Below are positions 21,740-30,346 of a DNA stretch of 33,478 nt, one piece after another. This stretch comes from an uncultured Clostridia bacterium (lineage in GTDB: Bacteria; Bacillota; Clostridia; Oscillospirales; Acutalibacteraceae): positions 1-33,478 of the forward strand of contig CALAUI010000027.1 in the NCBI GenBank assembly GCA_937892115.1, given 5' to 3'. Positions within the stretch are counted from its first letter, which is position 1. The number at the start of each line of letters is the position of its first letter. Both the position numbers and the translations under genes were made by a program. Below the pieces are notes generated by a model. That model did not search any database. It saw only the letters and a list, made by a program, of their open reading frames with translations, and was not told the DNA's origin.

Positions 21740-23203
21740 ATGCTTAAAATTAAAACCGAAGACAGACGGTTTGTTGACGCCGCAGGCAGACAGCGTATTT
21801 TCAACGGCGTGAATCTCTGCGACAAAGGCAACAACGAAAACGGCGAAAAGAAAAGACAGTATGCGGTTCCCTTTGACGAAAAGGTGATTTCCGGTCTTGC
21901 AGAGGCGGGATTTACAATCATAAGACTGGGTCTTACCTGGGACGCGGTGGAGCCCCATCCCGGATGCTATGACGAGGCATACCTTGACAGAGTTGAAAAG
22001 GTGGCGGACCTCTGCGAAAAATACGGCATCTATTTTTACCTTGATATGCATCAGGATTTGTATTACGGCGAAAAGGACCTTGCAGGTGACGGCGCACCGA
22101 AGTGGGCGTGCCTTACACAGGGTGCAAAATTCAATCCTCCCAAGTTCGTATGGGCAGAGGGCTATTTCTGGGGCAAGGCGACTCAGAGATCCTTTGACGC
22201 CTTCTGGAATAATGAGACCGTATTCGGTGCTCCCCTTCAGACCTGGTACAGAAATATGTGGAAGCACGTGGCGGAAAGATTTGCCGATCACCCCGCACTT
22301 TTCGGCTTTGACGTCATGAACGAGCCCTACCCCGGAACCGCGGGAGGTAAGGTATTCCGCAAGCTTATCGGCTCGGTGGCAAAAACAGTCATAACCGATA
22401 AGAGAGCTCCCATCCCCTTCCTTGCAAAGCAGCTTTTTTCGGGCAACGTCATCAGATGTCTTGAGCCCTTTGCGGATTACAGTCTGCTCAGGAAGGTAAC
22501 AAGCGCCGGTGATAAGCTGATAGAAGATTTTGACAAGAATAAATATTCACCCTTCATCAACGGTGTGGCAGAGGCAATCCGTGAGGCAACCTCCAACGGT
22601 ATTATAATGATGGAAAATTCATATTACTCAAATATGGGTATTCCCTATACCTGCCCTCCCGTTACGGTAAACGGCAAGAGAGAGGAACAGCTTTGCTTTG
22701 CTCCACACGCCTATGACCTTATGGTTGACACGCCCGAATACAAATACGCCAGCAACACCCGTGTAGGCGGCATATTTGACGAGCACAGAAGAAGTCAGGA
22801 ACGTCTTGACGTTCCTCTGCTTGTAGGTGAATGGGGCGGTCAGAGTGAGGGTACGGAGTGGCTTGACCACATTGAATACCTTCTTGATAAATTTGACGGC
22901 TATCAGTGGGGCAATACCTACTGGGCATATTACGACGGTCTGTTTGAAAATCCCATCATGAGAGACCTTGTACGCACTTCCCCCATGGCTGTTACAGGTA
23001 CAATAGATTCCTACGGCTACGACAGAGAAAAGAAAATCTTTACTCTTGAATATACCCAGGATAAGGAATTTGACCTGCCTACCGAAATTTATCTTCACGC
23101 CGAGCCGAAAAAGATAACCGCCGACGGCGAATACACCGCAGACGGTAAAATCCTGAAGCTGAAAACAGGCACGGGAAAGCATAAGGTAGTAATTGAATAT
23201 TAA
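21740..23203 (+). CDS. glycoside hydrolase family 5, endoglycoceramidase-like
   Basis: 487 residues with an intact TIM-barrel clan-A active site: FNGVNLCDKG at the start, DMHQDLY at 102-108, acid/base Glu195 in FDVMNEPYPGT, APHAYDL at 321-327, and nucleophile Glu364 in LLVGEWGGQ. The combination DMHQD, DVMNEP and a C-terminal beta-sandwich (from ~410) is that of endoglycosylceramidase/steryl-glucosidase-type GH5. No signal peptide or anchor is seen, so it is predicted cytosolic, which is unusual for a glycolipid-cleaving enzyme and suggests an imported glucoside substrate. Its ATG has CCGGAGG upstream; it forms a pair with GH127. The terminator at 23213 ends the unit. Confidence 0.88.
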   Translation: MLKIKTEDRRFVDAAGRQRIFNGVNLCDKGNNENGEKKRQYAVPFDEKVISGLAEAGFTIIRLGLTWDAVEPHPGCYDEAYLDRVEKVADLCEKYGIYFYLDMHQDLYYGEKDLAGDGAPKWACLTQGAKFNPPKFVWAEGYFWGKATQRSFDAFWNNETVFGAPLQTWYRNMWKHVAERFADHPALFGFDVMNEPYPGTAGGKVFRKLIGSVAKTVITDKRAPIPFLAKQLFSGNVIRCLEPFADYSLLRKVTSAGDKLIEDFDKNKYSPFINGVAEAIREATSNGIIMMENSYYSNMGIPYTCPPVTVNGKREEQLCFAPHAYDLMVDTPEYKYASNTRVGGIFDEHRRSQERLDVPLLVGEWGGQSEGTEWLDHIEYLLDKFDGYQWGNTYWAYYDGLFENPIMRDLVRTSPMAVTGTIDSYGYDREKKIFTLEYTQDKEFDLPTEIYLHAEPKKITADGEYTADGKILKLKTGTGKHKVVIEY

Positions 23204-23212
23204 ATAAACAGG

Positions 23213-23240
23213 AAGCCGGCCGTCTGATGACGGTCGGCTT
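23213..23240. terminator. bidirectional terminator between convergent genes
   Basis: Twelve-bp stem AAGCCGGCCGTC-TGAT-GACGGTCGGCTT with one wobble pair, between the GH5 gene (ends 23203) and the minus-strand gene ending at 23245. The plus-strand side is followed by TGCATTATGTTTTT. Confidence 0.85.
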
Positions 23241-23244
23241 TGCA

Positions 23245-24324
23245 TTATGTTTTTGAGTATGTCTTTGTTTCAAGTGAATCCGCAAGCTTCTTGTTGATGT
23301 CGTCAAATTTTTCTTTGCCGATGTCAACGATTTCCTTTGTCTTGCAGTACATACAGCTTTTGAGGTTGCTTCCCTTGAAGTATCCGGTGACGGAGTTTTT
23401 GCATATACCGTTGAAAAATCCGTCAAAGGGGAGCTTATCCGAAAGAATGACTGAGGGTATTTTTGCTTCCTCAAAGGCGGTGAGCTTATCCTTGAGAGTA
23501 TTTACCGTTTCCTTATCGGTATCTGTCACCGTAAGACCTGCGGCACAGCCGGTGCAGGCCATTGATGAGGCAAGCTCAACGGAAGGGTCGTCAATTATGA
23601 TGATATGCTTATCTCCCGATGCGCGGATTTCCTTTGCGGCTCTTATACAGAGGTCGGAGTATCCGCTTTCCGCAGCGGGAAGCAGCTCATAGGCGGCAAC
23701 GTTTTCATTTTCTCTGAAATGCTCGCTGAGTGATGAGACGAAAGCAATATACTTTTCCTCTTTGTCCTCCGGAGCGGAAAGAACCGTAAGGATTATTTTT
23801 ATACCCGCTTTACCGCAAAGGTCGGTGATTTTGTCAAGATGCTCGGGCACGAGCGTGGCTTTGCCTTTTTTGCCGTATTTTTCCGTCAGAAAATCTCTTA
23901 CGGGAATGCACAGACAGTTTATGCCCGCTTTTTTCAGGATTTTCAGGTCCTTTTCGCTTACGGACGAGTCAAGGTATCTGCCGAAAACCTCTCTTGCGCC
24001 GTAACTGCCGAATCTTTCTTCAAGGCAGTTGAAAATTTCTCTGCAGTCACCCGTGAGTGCCTTTCCGTTTTTTCTGCAAGAAACGGAAAATTCGCTTATG
24101 TTTATTCCTCTGAGCGATATTTCCGCGCCCTCACGGTTTACAAAGGAACTGCCGATACCGGTGATGATTTCCGGCTCCTTTGTTTCTTCGGGAGCGTTAT
24201 TTTTCTCTTTATCCTTTTTTGCTTTGCTGCCGAGGATGCAGGCGGCAATTACCGGAATACCTGCGGCAAGTGTACCTGCCGTTAAGCAGACGAGTGCATA
24301 TTTAGTGCCTGTTTCGGTTTTCAT
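23245..24324 (-). CDS. membrane-anchored GH5-fold protein lacking catalytic motifs
   Basis: 359 residues. A membrane segment (~8-31, YALVCLTAGTLAAGIPVIAA) and a Lys/Glu linker precede a domain with the layout of a cellulase-type TIM barrel: FVNREGAEISLRGINIS at 61-77, LKILKKAGINCLCIPV at 127-142, LDKITDLCGKAGIKIILTVL at 163-182, and VAAYELLPAAES at 209-220. In active GH5 enzymes the last segment reads ..YEL.NEP; here NEP is replaced by PAA. The usual nucleophile strand (GEF/GEW) corresponds to IPSVILSDKL (289-298) with no Glu. Both catalytic acids therefore seem absent, pointing to a binding or structural role. Its ATG overlaps the TGA of the upstream lipoprotein gene by one base (TGATG), so the two are translationally coupled. 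Confidence 0.7.
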   Translation of the reverse strand: MKTETGTKYALVCLTAGTLAAGIPVIAACILGSKAKKDKEKNNAPEETKEPEIITGIGSSFVNREGAEISLRGINISEFSVSCRKNGKALTGDCREIFNCLEERFGSYGAREVFGRYLDSSVSEKDLKILKKAGINCLCIPVRDFLTEKYGKKGKATLVPEHLDKITDLCGKAGIKIILTVLSAPEDKEEKYIAFVSSLSEHFRENENVAAYELLPAAESGYSDLCIRAAKEIRASGDKHIIIIDDPSVELASSMACTGCAAGLTVTDTDKETVNTLKDKLTAFEEAKIPSVILSDKLPFDGFFNGICKNSVTGYFKGSNLKSCMYCKTKEIVDIGKEKFDDINKKLADSLETKTYSKT

Positions 24325-25952
24325 CAGTCATACCTTCTCGCATTTATAAATGATACGGTAGCTTCGGAACGCAGGATTGAGATTCCCTCCACGTCCTCAC
24401 CGAGTACGAATTTTGAACTCTGCTGATAAAGGGGATAGAAAATGCCTTTTGAAATGATAAAGTCTTCAGCCGTCAGACAGCCGGTAATCATATCGTCGTC
24501 GTTGCACGCTTTGAGCGTGTTATCAACGATATTTGAGTAATAATCCGATGACAGACGGAAGGTGCCCTTGTCCTTGAATTTCGCAAGGAAGTCGGAGGCG
24601 TTCTGTCTGTCTGCGCTGATATATCCCAGAGCAATCTGAAAATCACCCGAGGAAACGGCGGCATCAATTCCCGCTTCCGAAACGTCGGAAACGCTGACCG
24701 CACATTCAAGGCCGAAAAGCTTCTGCCATATCTGCATCTGCTGACGTACGAGAGTGTCAACGGAGGCGGGGCATATAATCTTTATTGTAACCGAGGATTT
24801 CGCAAGCTCCGTCATACCCCAGTCCCAGAATCGCTTTGCCCGTTCCTCGTCATATTTTACCGTGGGAGTACGCGAGCCGATTTTGTTTCTGTAAGTTTCC
24901 GAGCCCGCAAGGCAGGAATCGGGAACAAGCCCGTAGGCGACCTTCATTTCTTCATTGACGGGCTTGAAAATGCTCTTGTCAATGGTCATACAGATTGCCT
25001 TGCGTATGCTTTCGTTTGCCAGCACACTGTCGGAGCAGTTGAATATGAATCCGAATACGGAATTATCTATTTCCTTGATTACGCTGCATTTTTCGGGGAC
25101 TGCGCTCAGAGGAGAGAGAAGGGCGGCGGAAACACCCGCATTGCCGAGCTTCTTGCTGACCGAGTCAGGGTCATTGTCTATTGAAAGCGTTACGGATGAG
25201 GGAATGACCCGCTGACTGCCCGAATAGTATTTGTTTTTCTTGAGAGTAAGACCGCTGTCGGGGTCCCAGTAGCTGAGATAGAAGGGACCGTTGCACAGCA
25301 GATAAACGGAGCCCAGACCGTATCTGCCACCCGTTTTGTTGAAGAATTCCTCGTTGCAGGGCATAAACTCGCTTTCCGTCAGTCTGTCAAGGAAATCCTC
25401 GCAGGTGCCTGCCAGACGGAATTCAATCGTATCTGCGGATTTTGCCTTTACACCAAGGGTGGAAAGGTCTGCCTTGCCCGCATGGATATCGGAGGCGTTC
25501 TTGAGTATCATCATTCTGTTTGCAAGGGGTGAAGCCGTCTGAGGGTCGATTACCCTTTTGCAGGCAAATTCAAAATCATAGGCGGTAACCTTTTCCGAAC
25601 AGAATTTTTCATAGAACTTATCGCCGTATTTCTTTTTCATTGATGAAAGACAGTACCATTCCGTGTCGGTTTTCAGCTTGAATCTGTAAACCAGACCGTC
25701 GGAGGAAACGTCCCATTCCGTTGCTATGCCGGGTATGATTTCGCCCTTGTCGTTGTGTCTTACAAGTCCCTCAAATATGTTGCATACGGCAATCTGAGCC
25801 GCCTCTTCGTTGGAATACTGCGGATCAAGTGTAGAGGGCGACGAATCTATGGGATAGGTGATTCCCTTGTTTGCACCTCTTGACGATGAGCAGGAGGTGC
25901 ATGTCGCAAGCACGGTAATAAATACCGTCAGCAGACATATTATTCTTTTCAT
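24324..25952 (-). CDS. ABC-transporter substrate-binding lipoprotein, family 5 (oligopeptide type)
   Basis: 542 residues. An N-terminal lipoprotein signal (MKRIICLLTVFITVLATC, Cys18 or Cys21 lipidated) precedes an SBP_bac_5 domain, recognisable by ITYPIDSSPSTLDPQYSNEE, then NIFEGLVRHNDKGEIIPGIA followed by TEWDVSSDGLVYRFKL, and SVYLLCNGPFYLSYWDPDSG. DppA/OppA-type proteins capture peptides (also nickel or heme in some) at the cell surface for an ABC importer. No permease or ATPase gene is nearby, so it is an orphan binding protein or serves a transporter elsewhere. Start ATG overlaps the topB stop by four bases (ATGA), and the GH5-like pseudoenzyme overlaps its own stop, forming a tightly coupled three-gene unit. 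Ligand unknown. Confidence 0.88.
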   Translation of the reverse strand: MKRIICLLTVFITVLATCTSCSSSRGANKGITYPIDSSPSTLDPQYSNEEAAQIAVCNIFEGLVRHNDKGEIIPGIATEWDVSSDGLVYRFKLKTDTEWYCLSSMKKKYGDKFYEKFCSEKVTAYDFEFACKRVIDPQTASPLANRMMILKNASDIHAGKADLSTLGVKAKSADTIEFRLAGTCEDFLDRLTESEFMPCNEEFFNKTGGRYGLGSVYLLCNGPFYLSYWDPDSGLTLKKNKYYSGSQRVIPSSVTLSIDNDPDSVSKKLGNAGVSAALLSPLSAVPEKCSVIKEIDNSVFGFIFNCSDSVLANESIRKAICMTIDKSIFKPVNEEMKVAYGLVPDSCLAGSETYRNKIGSRTPTVKYDEERAKRFWDWGMTELAKSSVTIKIICPASVDTLVRQQMQIWQKLFGLECAVSVSDVSEAGIDAAVSSGDFQIALGYISADRQNASDFLAKFKDKGTFRLSSDYYSNIVDNTLKACNDDDMITGCLTAEDFIISKGIFYPLYQQSSKFVLGEDVEGISILRSEATVSFINARRYD

Positions 25953-28126
25953 TTATCTTCCTCCTGCCAGCCCGCGAGCAGGTCCGCAAAGGGATTGCTG
26001 ACCGCCTTGGTGCTGTTCTGATTCTTCATATAATTCTGAACGTCCCTTTTTCCCGCGCCGGCACTCTCTTTCCTCTTTTCAAAGTCGGAGAGCTTTTCTC
26101 TGTATCCGCATACACAGTAGAAGGCCTTTTTGTCACCCTCGCCCCTCATTTCAAGCTTCTTATGACATTCGGGACAGCGGGCGTTCGTAATGACGGAGAG
26201 ACTCTTGCGATAACCGCATTCTCTGTCCTGACAAACGAGCATCTTTCCCTTTTTGCCGTTGACCTCAAGCAGGTATTTTCCGCATTCGGGACATACCTCA
26301 CGTGTCATATTGTCGTGCTTGTATTCGGAGGAGCTTGCCTTGACAAGCGAAACGAGGGAGGTGGCGTATTTTCCCATTTCCTCCACGAACTGTCTGTCGT
26401 TTGCCTTGCCTGCCGCTATCATGGAAAGCTTCTGCTCCCATTTTGCGGTAAGCTCTGCGGATTTCAGCTCCCGGGGAACGATGTTTATAAGTTGTTTGCC
26501 CTTTGAGGTGGGATATATTTCCTTGCCCCTTCTTTCAACGTAGAAGGAATCAAAGAGCTTTTCTATGATATCGGCTCTTGTTGCGGGAGTACCCAGACCG
26601 CCTGCGGATTTAAGGGCATCCTTCAGCTTGCCGTCGTCTACCTGTCCCGTCGGATTTTCCATGGCGGTGAGCAGGGTCGCCTCCGTGTATCTTGAGGGAG
26701 GCGTCGTCTTTCCGGATACCACGCGTACTTCCTTTACGAATGCGGAAGCACCCTGGGAAAGAGCGGGCAGGGACTGGGATTTCATATCGGGAGTGTCATC
26801 GTCGTCTTCCGTCAGGGATGAGTCGTAAAGGGCCTTCCAGCCGGGAGATTTTACGCTCTGTCCCTTTGCGTAAAAATTATATTTGCCGACGGTCACTCTG
26901 ACCTGCACCTCGTCATATTCGTAGGGTGAACTGAGCACCGCAAGGAAACGGCGTACCACGAGGTCGTAAATGTGCCTTTCGTCGTTTGAGAGTTTATTCA
27001 GATCCACATACTGCTCCGTGGGAATTATGGCGTGATGGTCCGTAACCTTCGCATCGTTTACGATATATTTTGTATTGAGGGGCTTCATGCGCAGAACGGC
27101 ATTGGCGGCATCCTTATAAGGGCCGACGGCTATGGCTCTGAGGCGTTCGGGCAGAGTTGCCACAACGTCCTTTGTGATGTACCTTGAGTCCGTTCTGGGA
27201 TAGGTCAGAAGCTTATGCGTTTCATAAAGGGACTGCATATATGAAAGTGTCTGCTTTGCGGAATATCCGTATTTTTTATTCGCATCCCTCTGAAGCTCCG
27301 TCAGATCATATGCGGCGGGAGGAGCTTTGAATTTATAGGTCTTCTTTACTTCGGAGAGGATGCCTCTCTGCCCCTTTACCGCCGTTGCAACGCTCTGTGC
27401 GTCCGCGGCATCAAAAAATCTTGCCTGACTGCGGCTGTCCTTATAGAGCGCGGTAAACCCGCCGAAATCCGCCTTGACGGTAAAATAATCCTTCGGACGG
27501 AATTTAAGTATTTCTTCCTCTCTCTGCACTATCATGGCGAGAGTGGGAGTCTGTACTCTGCCTGCGGAAAGCTGGGCGTTATGCTTGCAGGTAAGGGCTC
27601 TCGTAACGTTGAGACCCACGAGCCAGTCCGCTTCGGCTCTTGAACGGGCGGAATAGTAAAGATTATCATACTGTGAAGCGGGCTTCAGGGAAGCGAAGCC
27701 CTCGCGTATCGCCTTATCCGTCTGCGAGGAGATCCACAGACGCATAAGCGGTTTTCTGCAGTTTGCCTTCTTGAGAATCCACCTTGCCACCAGCTCACCC
27801 TCACGGCCTGCATCCGTGGCAATGACTACCCTGTCAATTTCGGAGCTTCCCAGCAGAGCGCTTACCGCTTTGAACTGCTTTGAGGTCTGACCGATGACCA
27901 CAAGCTTCATTTTTTCGGGCAGCATGGGTAAATCTTCCATTCGCCAGCTTTTATATTTTTCACTGTATGCTTCCGGGTCTGCCAGAGTGACAAGATGTCC
28001 CAGAGCCCAGGTGATTATGTATTTATCGCCGATTATACAGCCGTTTCCGCTGCGCTTGCAGCCCATAACTCTCGCTATGTCTCTTGCAACGGAGGGCTTT
28101 TCGGTCAGCACCAAAGTTTTTGCCAT
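25949..28126 (-). CDS. topB: DNA topoisomerase III (type IA)
   Basis: About 725 residues. An N-terminal Toprim domain starts LVLTEKPSVARDIARVMG and has ATDAGREGELVARW near 103-117. The active-site Tyr is ~309 in KLLTYPRTDSRYIT, and SAGRVQTPTLAMIVQRE is the conserved gate segment. Two C-terminal zinc ribbons are present (CPECGKYLLEV.. CQDRECGYRK and CPECHKKLEMRG..FYCVCGYREK), then a ~45-residue tail ending NPFADLLAGWQEEDK. The enzyme passes single strands and resolves replication or recombination intermediates. The start at 28126 has GGAGGTAAAT; the in-frame ATG at 28141 contains the ribosome site itself. It is the first gene of a coupled operon with an oligopeptide-binding lipoprotein, an odd partnership. 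Confidence 0.95.
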   Translation of the reverse strand: MAKTLVLTEKPSVARDIARVMGCKRSGNGCIIGDKYIITWALGHLVTLADPEAYSEKYKSWRMEDLPMLPEKMKLVVIGQTSKQFKAVSALLGSSEIDRVVIATDAGREGELVARWILKKANCRKPLMRLWISSQTDKAIREGFASLKPASQYDNLYYSARSRAEADWLVGLNVTRALTCKHNAQLSAGRVQTPTLAMIVQREEEILKFRPKDYFTVKADFGGFTALYKDSRSQARFFDAADAQSVATAVKGQRGILSEVKKTYKFKAPPAAYDLTELQRDANKKYGYSAKQTLSYMQSLYETHKLLTYPRTDSRYITKDVVATLPERLRAIAVGPYKDAANAVLRMKPLNTKYIVNDAKVTDHHAIIPTEQYVDLNKLSNDERHIYDLVVRRFLAVLSSPYEYDEVQVRVTVGKYNFYAKGQSVKSPGWKALYDSSLTEDDDDTPDMKSQSLPALSQGASAFVKEVRVVSGKTTPPSRYTEATLLTAMENPTGQVDDGKLKDALKSAGGLGTPATRADIIEKLFDSFYVERRGKEIYPTSKGKQLINIVPRELKSAELTAKWEQKLSMIAAGKANDRQFVEEMGKYATSLVSLVKASSSEYKHDNMTREVCPECGKYLLEVNGKKGKMLVCQDRECGYRKSLSVITNARCPECHKKLEMRGEGDKKAFYCVCGYREKLSDFEKRKESAGAGKRDVQNYMKNQNSTKAVSNPFADLLAGWQEEDK

Positions 28127-28156
28127 AGGATTTACCTCCATAATTTTCCATTATAT

Positions 28157-28186
28157 ATTTTAACATTCTGATGAAAAGAATGTCAA
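28157..28186 (-). promoter_or_regulatory. promoter of the topB operon
   Basis: On the minus strand TTGACA (28186-28181), 18 bases, TAAAAT (28162-28157), ~31 bases before the topB start codon region. No equally clear promoter is seen for the divergent dgt gene. Confidence 0.6.
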
Positions 28187-28272
28187 GATTACAGATGTTT
28201 ACAATTTATTAACAAAATAAATAAAGGATTCGGCGAAAAATCAGCGTATTAGTATGTAGAAGGGGTGAAAAA

Positions 28273-29277
28273 ATGTCCTGTATCAGAGAAGAAACATATA
28301 AGAGAGAAAAGTTGATACTTGCTCCGAATGCCGCGTTTGCAGGCGAATCAAAGGGAAGACTGAAGCCCGAGGAGGAATGTCCCATCAGAACGGGATTCCA
28401 GAGAGACGGCGACAGAATCATCCACTGCAATTCGTTCAGACGGCTCAAGCATAAAACACAGGTGTTCCTTTCACCCGAGGGTGACCATTACCGCACCCGT
28501 CTGACTCACACTCTTGAGGTGACACAGATTGCTCTTACTCTTGCGAGAGCCCTGCGGCTTAACGAAGACCTTACAAGAGCCATTGCTCTCGGTCACGACC
28601 TGGGCCATACTCCCTTCGGCCATGCAGGTGAAAGAGCCCTTGCCGCCGTTTGTCCCTCCGGTTTCAAGCATTTTACGCAGAGTCTGAGAGTGGTTGACAA
28701 GATAGAAAAGGGCGGAGAGGGACTGAATCTTACCTACGAGGTACGCAACGGCATAGAGAGACACACATCCGGAGAGCCCGCCGAAACCCTTGAGGGCAGG
28801 ATAGTCAGACTTGCAGACAGAATCGCTTATATCAATCACGATATTGACGATGCCGTTGCAGGCGGTATCATGCAGGAGGATGACATTCCCGTTGAAATCC
28901 GCGATGTTCTCGGATACAGAAAGAGCGAGCGTATAAACACCCTTGTGCTCAACTGTATTGAAAACAGCAGGGACGATATAATCCTTTCCCCCGACGTTCA
29001 GCTTGTATTTGATATGCTTCACGGATTTATGTTTGATATGGTCTATACCAATCCCAAATGCAAGAGCGAAGAGAGCAAGGCGGCTGAAATGCTGACCATG
29101 CTCTATGAAAAATATGTCAAATACCCGGAGCTTATGCCGGATCTATATATTAAAATAGCCAGGACCGAAGCACCCGAAATCGCCGCCTGCGATTTCATAG
29201 CCGGTATGACAGATCAGTACGCCGTCAAGGTGTTCAACGATATGTTTGTTCCCAAGTCCTGGTCCTACACAGACTGA
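28273..29277 (+). CDS. dgt: deoxyguanosinetriphosphate triphosphohydrolase-like HD protein
   Basis: 334 residues of the dGTPase family. HD-domain metal ligands are in place: H79 in YRTRLTHTLEVTQIA, H108-D109 in ALGHDLGHTPFGHAGE, H112 and H117 nearby, and D182 in VRLADRIAYINHDIDDA. FQRDGDRIIHCNSFRRLKHKTQV is the characteristic N-terminal signature. Dgt enzymes cut dNTPs to the nucleoside and triphosphate, tuning dNTP pools and in some bacteria limiting phage. Length ~335 matches the short Gram-positive class. AAGGGGTGA precedes the ATG. It heads a unit with a CHAP-like protein, dnaG and rpoD, an arrangement common in Clostridia that links dNTP control to replication and housekeeping transcription. 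Confidence 0.93.
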   Translation: MSCIREETYKREKLILAPNAAFAGESKGRLKPEEECPIRTGFQRDGDRIIHCNSFRRLKHKTQVFLSPEGDHYRTRLTHTLEVTQIALTLARALRLNEDLTRAIALGHDLGHTPFGHAGERALAAVCPSGFKHFTQSLRVVDKIEKGGEGLNLTYEVRNGIERHTSGEPAETLEGRIVRLADRIAYINHDIDDAVAGGIMQEDDIPVEIRDVLGYRKSERINTLVLNCIENSRDDIILSPDVQLVFDMLHGFMFDMVYTNPKCKSEESKAAEMLTMLYEKYVKYPELMPDLYIKIARTEAPEIAACDFIAGMTDQYAVKVFNDMFVPKSWSYTD

Positions 29278-29286
29278 GGTGAGAAA

Positions 29287-30318
29287 ATGAAAAAATTATA
29301 CGGATTACCGGTAGCACTGATTGCCGTGATTCTTATGCTGGCTGCGGTCGTTCCCGCTTACGCAAGCTGGGATACCGATATCAGCGCGGGCAACGCCGTC
29401 ACCATCGGCGAAGCGGACCCCTTCAAGGTGGATACTTTTTTGGGAGTTTCCTCCTATCACAGCGAAAAATCCGCAAAATATACTCCTTCGGAGCTTGTTG
29501 TGAGATTTTATAAGAACGCCTACGGACTTGAGATTTCCGCTTCGGGCGCACCTACGGTCACCACGACGGGCTATGAATTCAAAGTCCCCTCTACTCCTCA
29601 GCAGGGCGATATAGTATACGGCGGAGGCAGTCACTGGGGAATAGTCAAGAGCTTCAGCCGCGGCAAAATCGTTCTGTTTGAGCAGGGCAACGCCAAGGAC
29701 GGCAAGGCGGCCAAGGACCGTCAGCTCGTATATCCCTCAAATTCGTATACGGTATATACACCCAGGAGCAAGACCGGTTACGCTTATCCCGTGCTTAAGG
29801 ACGTTGCGACCGGCAAGGTCATCCCCCTGAGCAGAGTTCCCGTTTCGGAGCCGCCCAAGCTGCCCCCGGCGACGAGCGTTCCCTCAACTACGGGCAGCGG
29901 CTCAACCGACATTCCGGGAGAAACCGATTATCCGACGACTCCCTCCACCACAGAGGCGACCACCACGAAGCCCAATATAGAATTTACCACCTATCAGGGA
30001 AACGATGAGCCCTATTCATACGAGGAGGGCACGTTCACGACCGTTTCCATGCCGGAGGGCTATGAAGAGTTTTTTACCTCCGAACCGGAATCAACGGAGG
30101 AGCCCTTTGACCCCAACGCATATTATTCGGAATATTACGAAAACGACGGTTACAACGGCAAGGCGGAGGACACTACCGCTTCCGCCCCCAAGCAGGACAA
30201 AGCGCTGAATCCCACTCTGGTATTCGGTATCGCAATGATAGGCGGTATCGTATGCATCACGGGTGCGGGTGTTGCGGCAGGCCTTATCATCAAAAAGAGA
30301 AGCGAGGATGACGATTGA
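29287..30318 (+). CDS. membrane-anchored CHAP-like protein, catalytic Cys apparently lost
   Basis: 343 residues. A signal peptide (MKKLYGLPVALIAVILMLAA..AYAS) is followed by a ~110-residue CHAP/NlpC-like domain, a Thr/Pro/Glu-rich linker (~190-300) and a C-terminal membrane segment (LVFGIAMIGGIVCITGAGVA then AGLIIKKR). The CHAP features GDIVYGGGSHWGIVKSF (107-123, His116) and ELVVRFYKNAYGLEIS (69-84) are clear. In active enzymes a Cys precedes the second motif (C-[TS]-E-x-V); here the sequence is YTPSELV, with Pro67/Ser68 in its place. It may bind cell wall without cutting it. GAGGTGAG lies in the dgt stop region, 9 bases upstream, and dnaG follows after 28 bases, so it is embedded in the replication/transcription operon. 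Confidence 0.75.
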   Translation: MKKLYGLPVALIAVILMLAAVVPAYASWDTDISAGNAVTIGEADPFKVDTFLGVSSYHSEKSAKYTPSELVVRFYKNAYGLEISASGAPTVTTTGYEFKVPSTPQQGDIVYGGGSHWGIVKSFSRGKIVLFEQGNAKDGKAAKDRQLVYPSNSYTVYTPRSKTGYAYPVLKDVATGKVIPLSRVPVSEPPKLPPATSVPSTTGSGSTDIPGETDYPTTPSTTEATTTKPNIEFTTYQGNDEPYSYEEGTFTTVSMPEGYEEFFTSEPESTEEPFDPNAYYSEYYENDGYNGKAEDTTASAPKQDKALNPTLVFGIAMIGGIVCITGAGVAAGLIIKKRSEDDD

Positions 30319-30346
30319 TAAATCCCGCGGAAAGTGAGGTGGGAAA

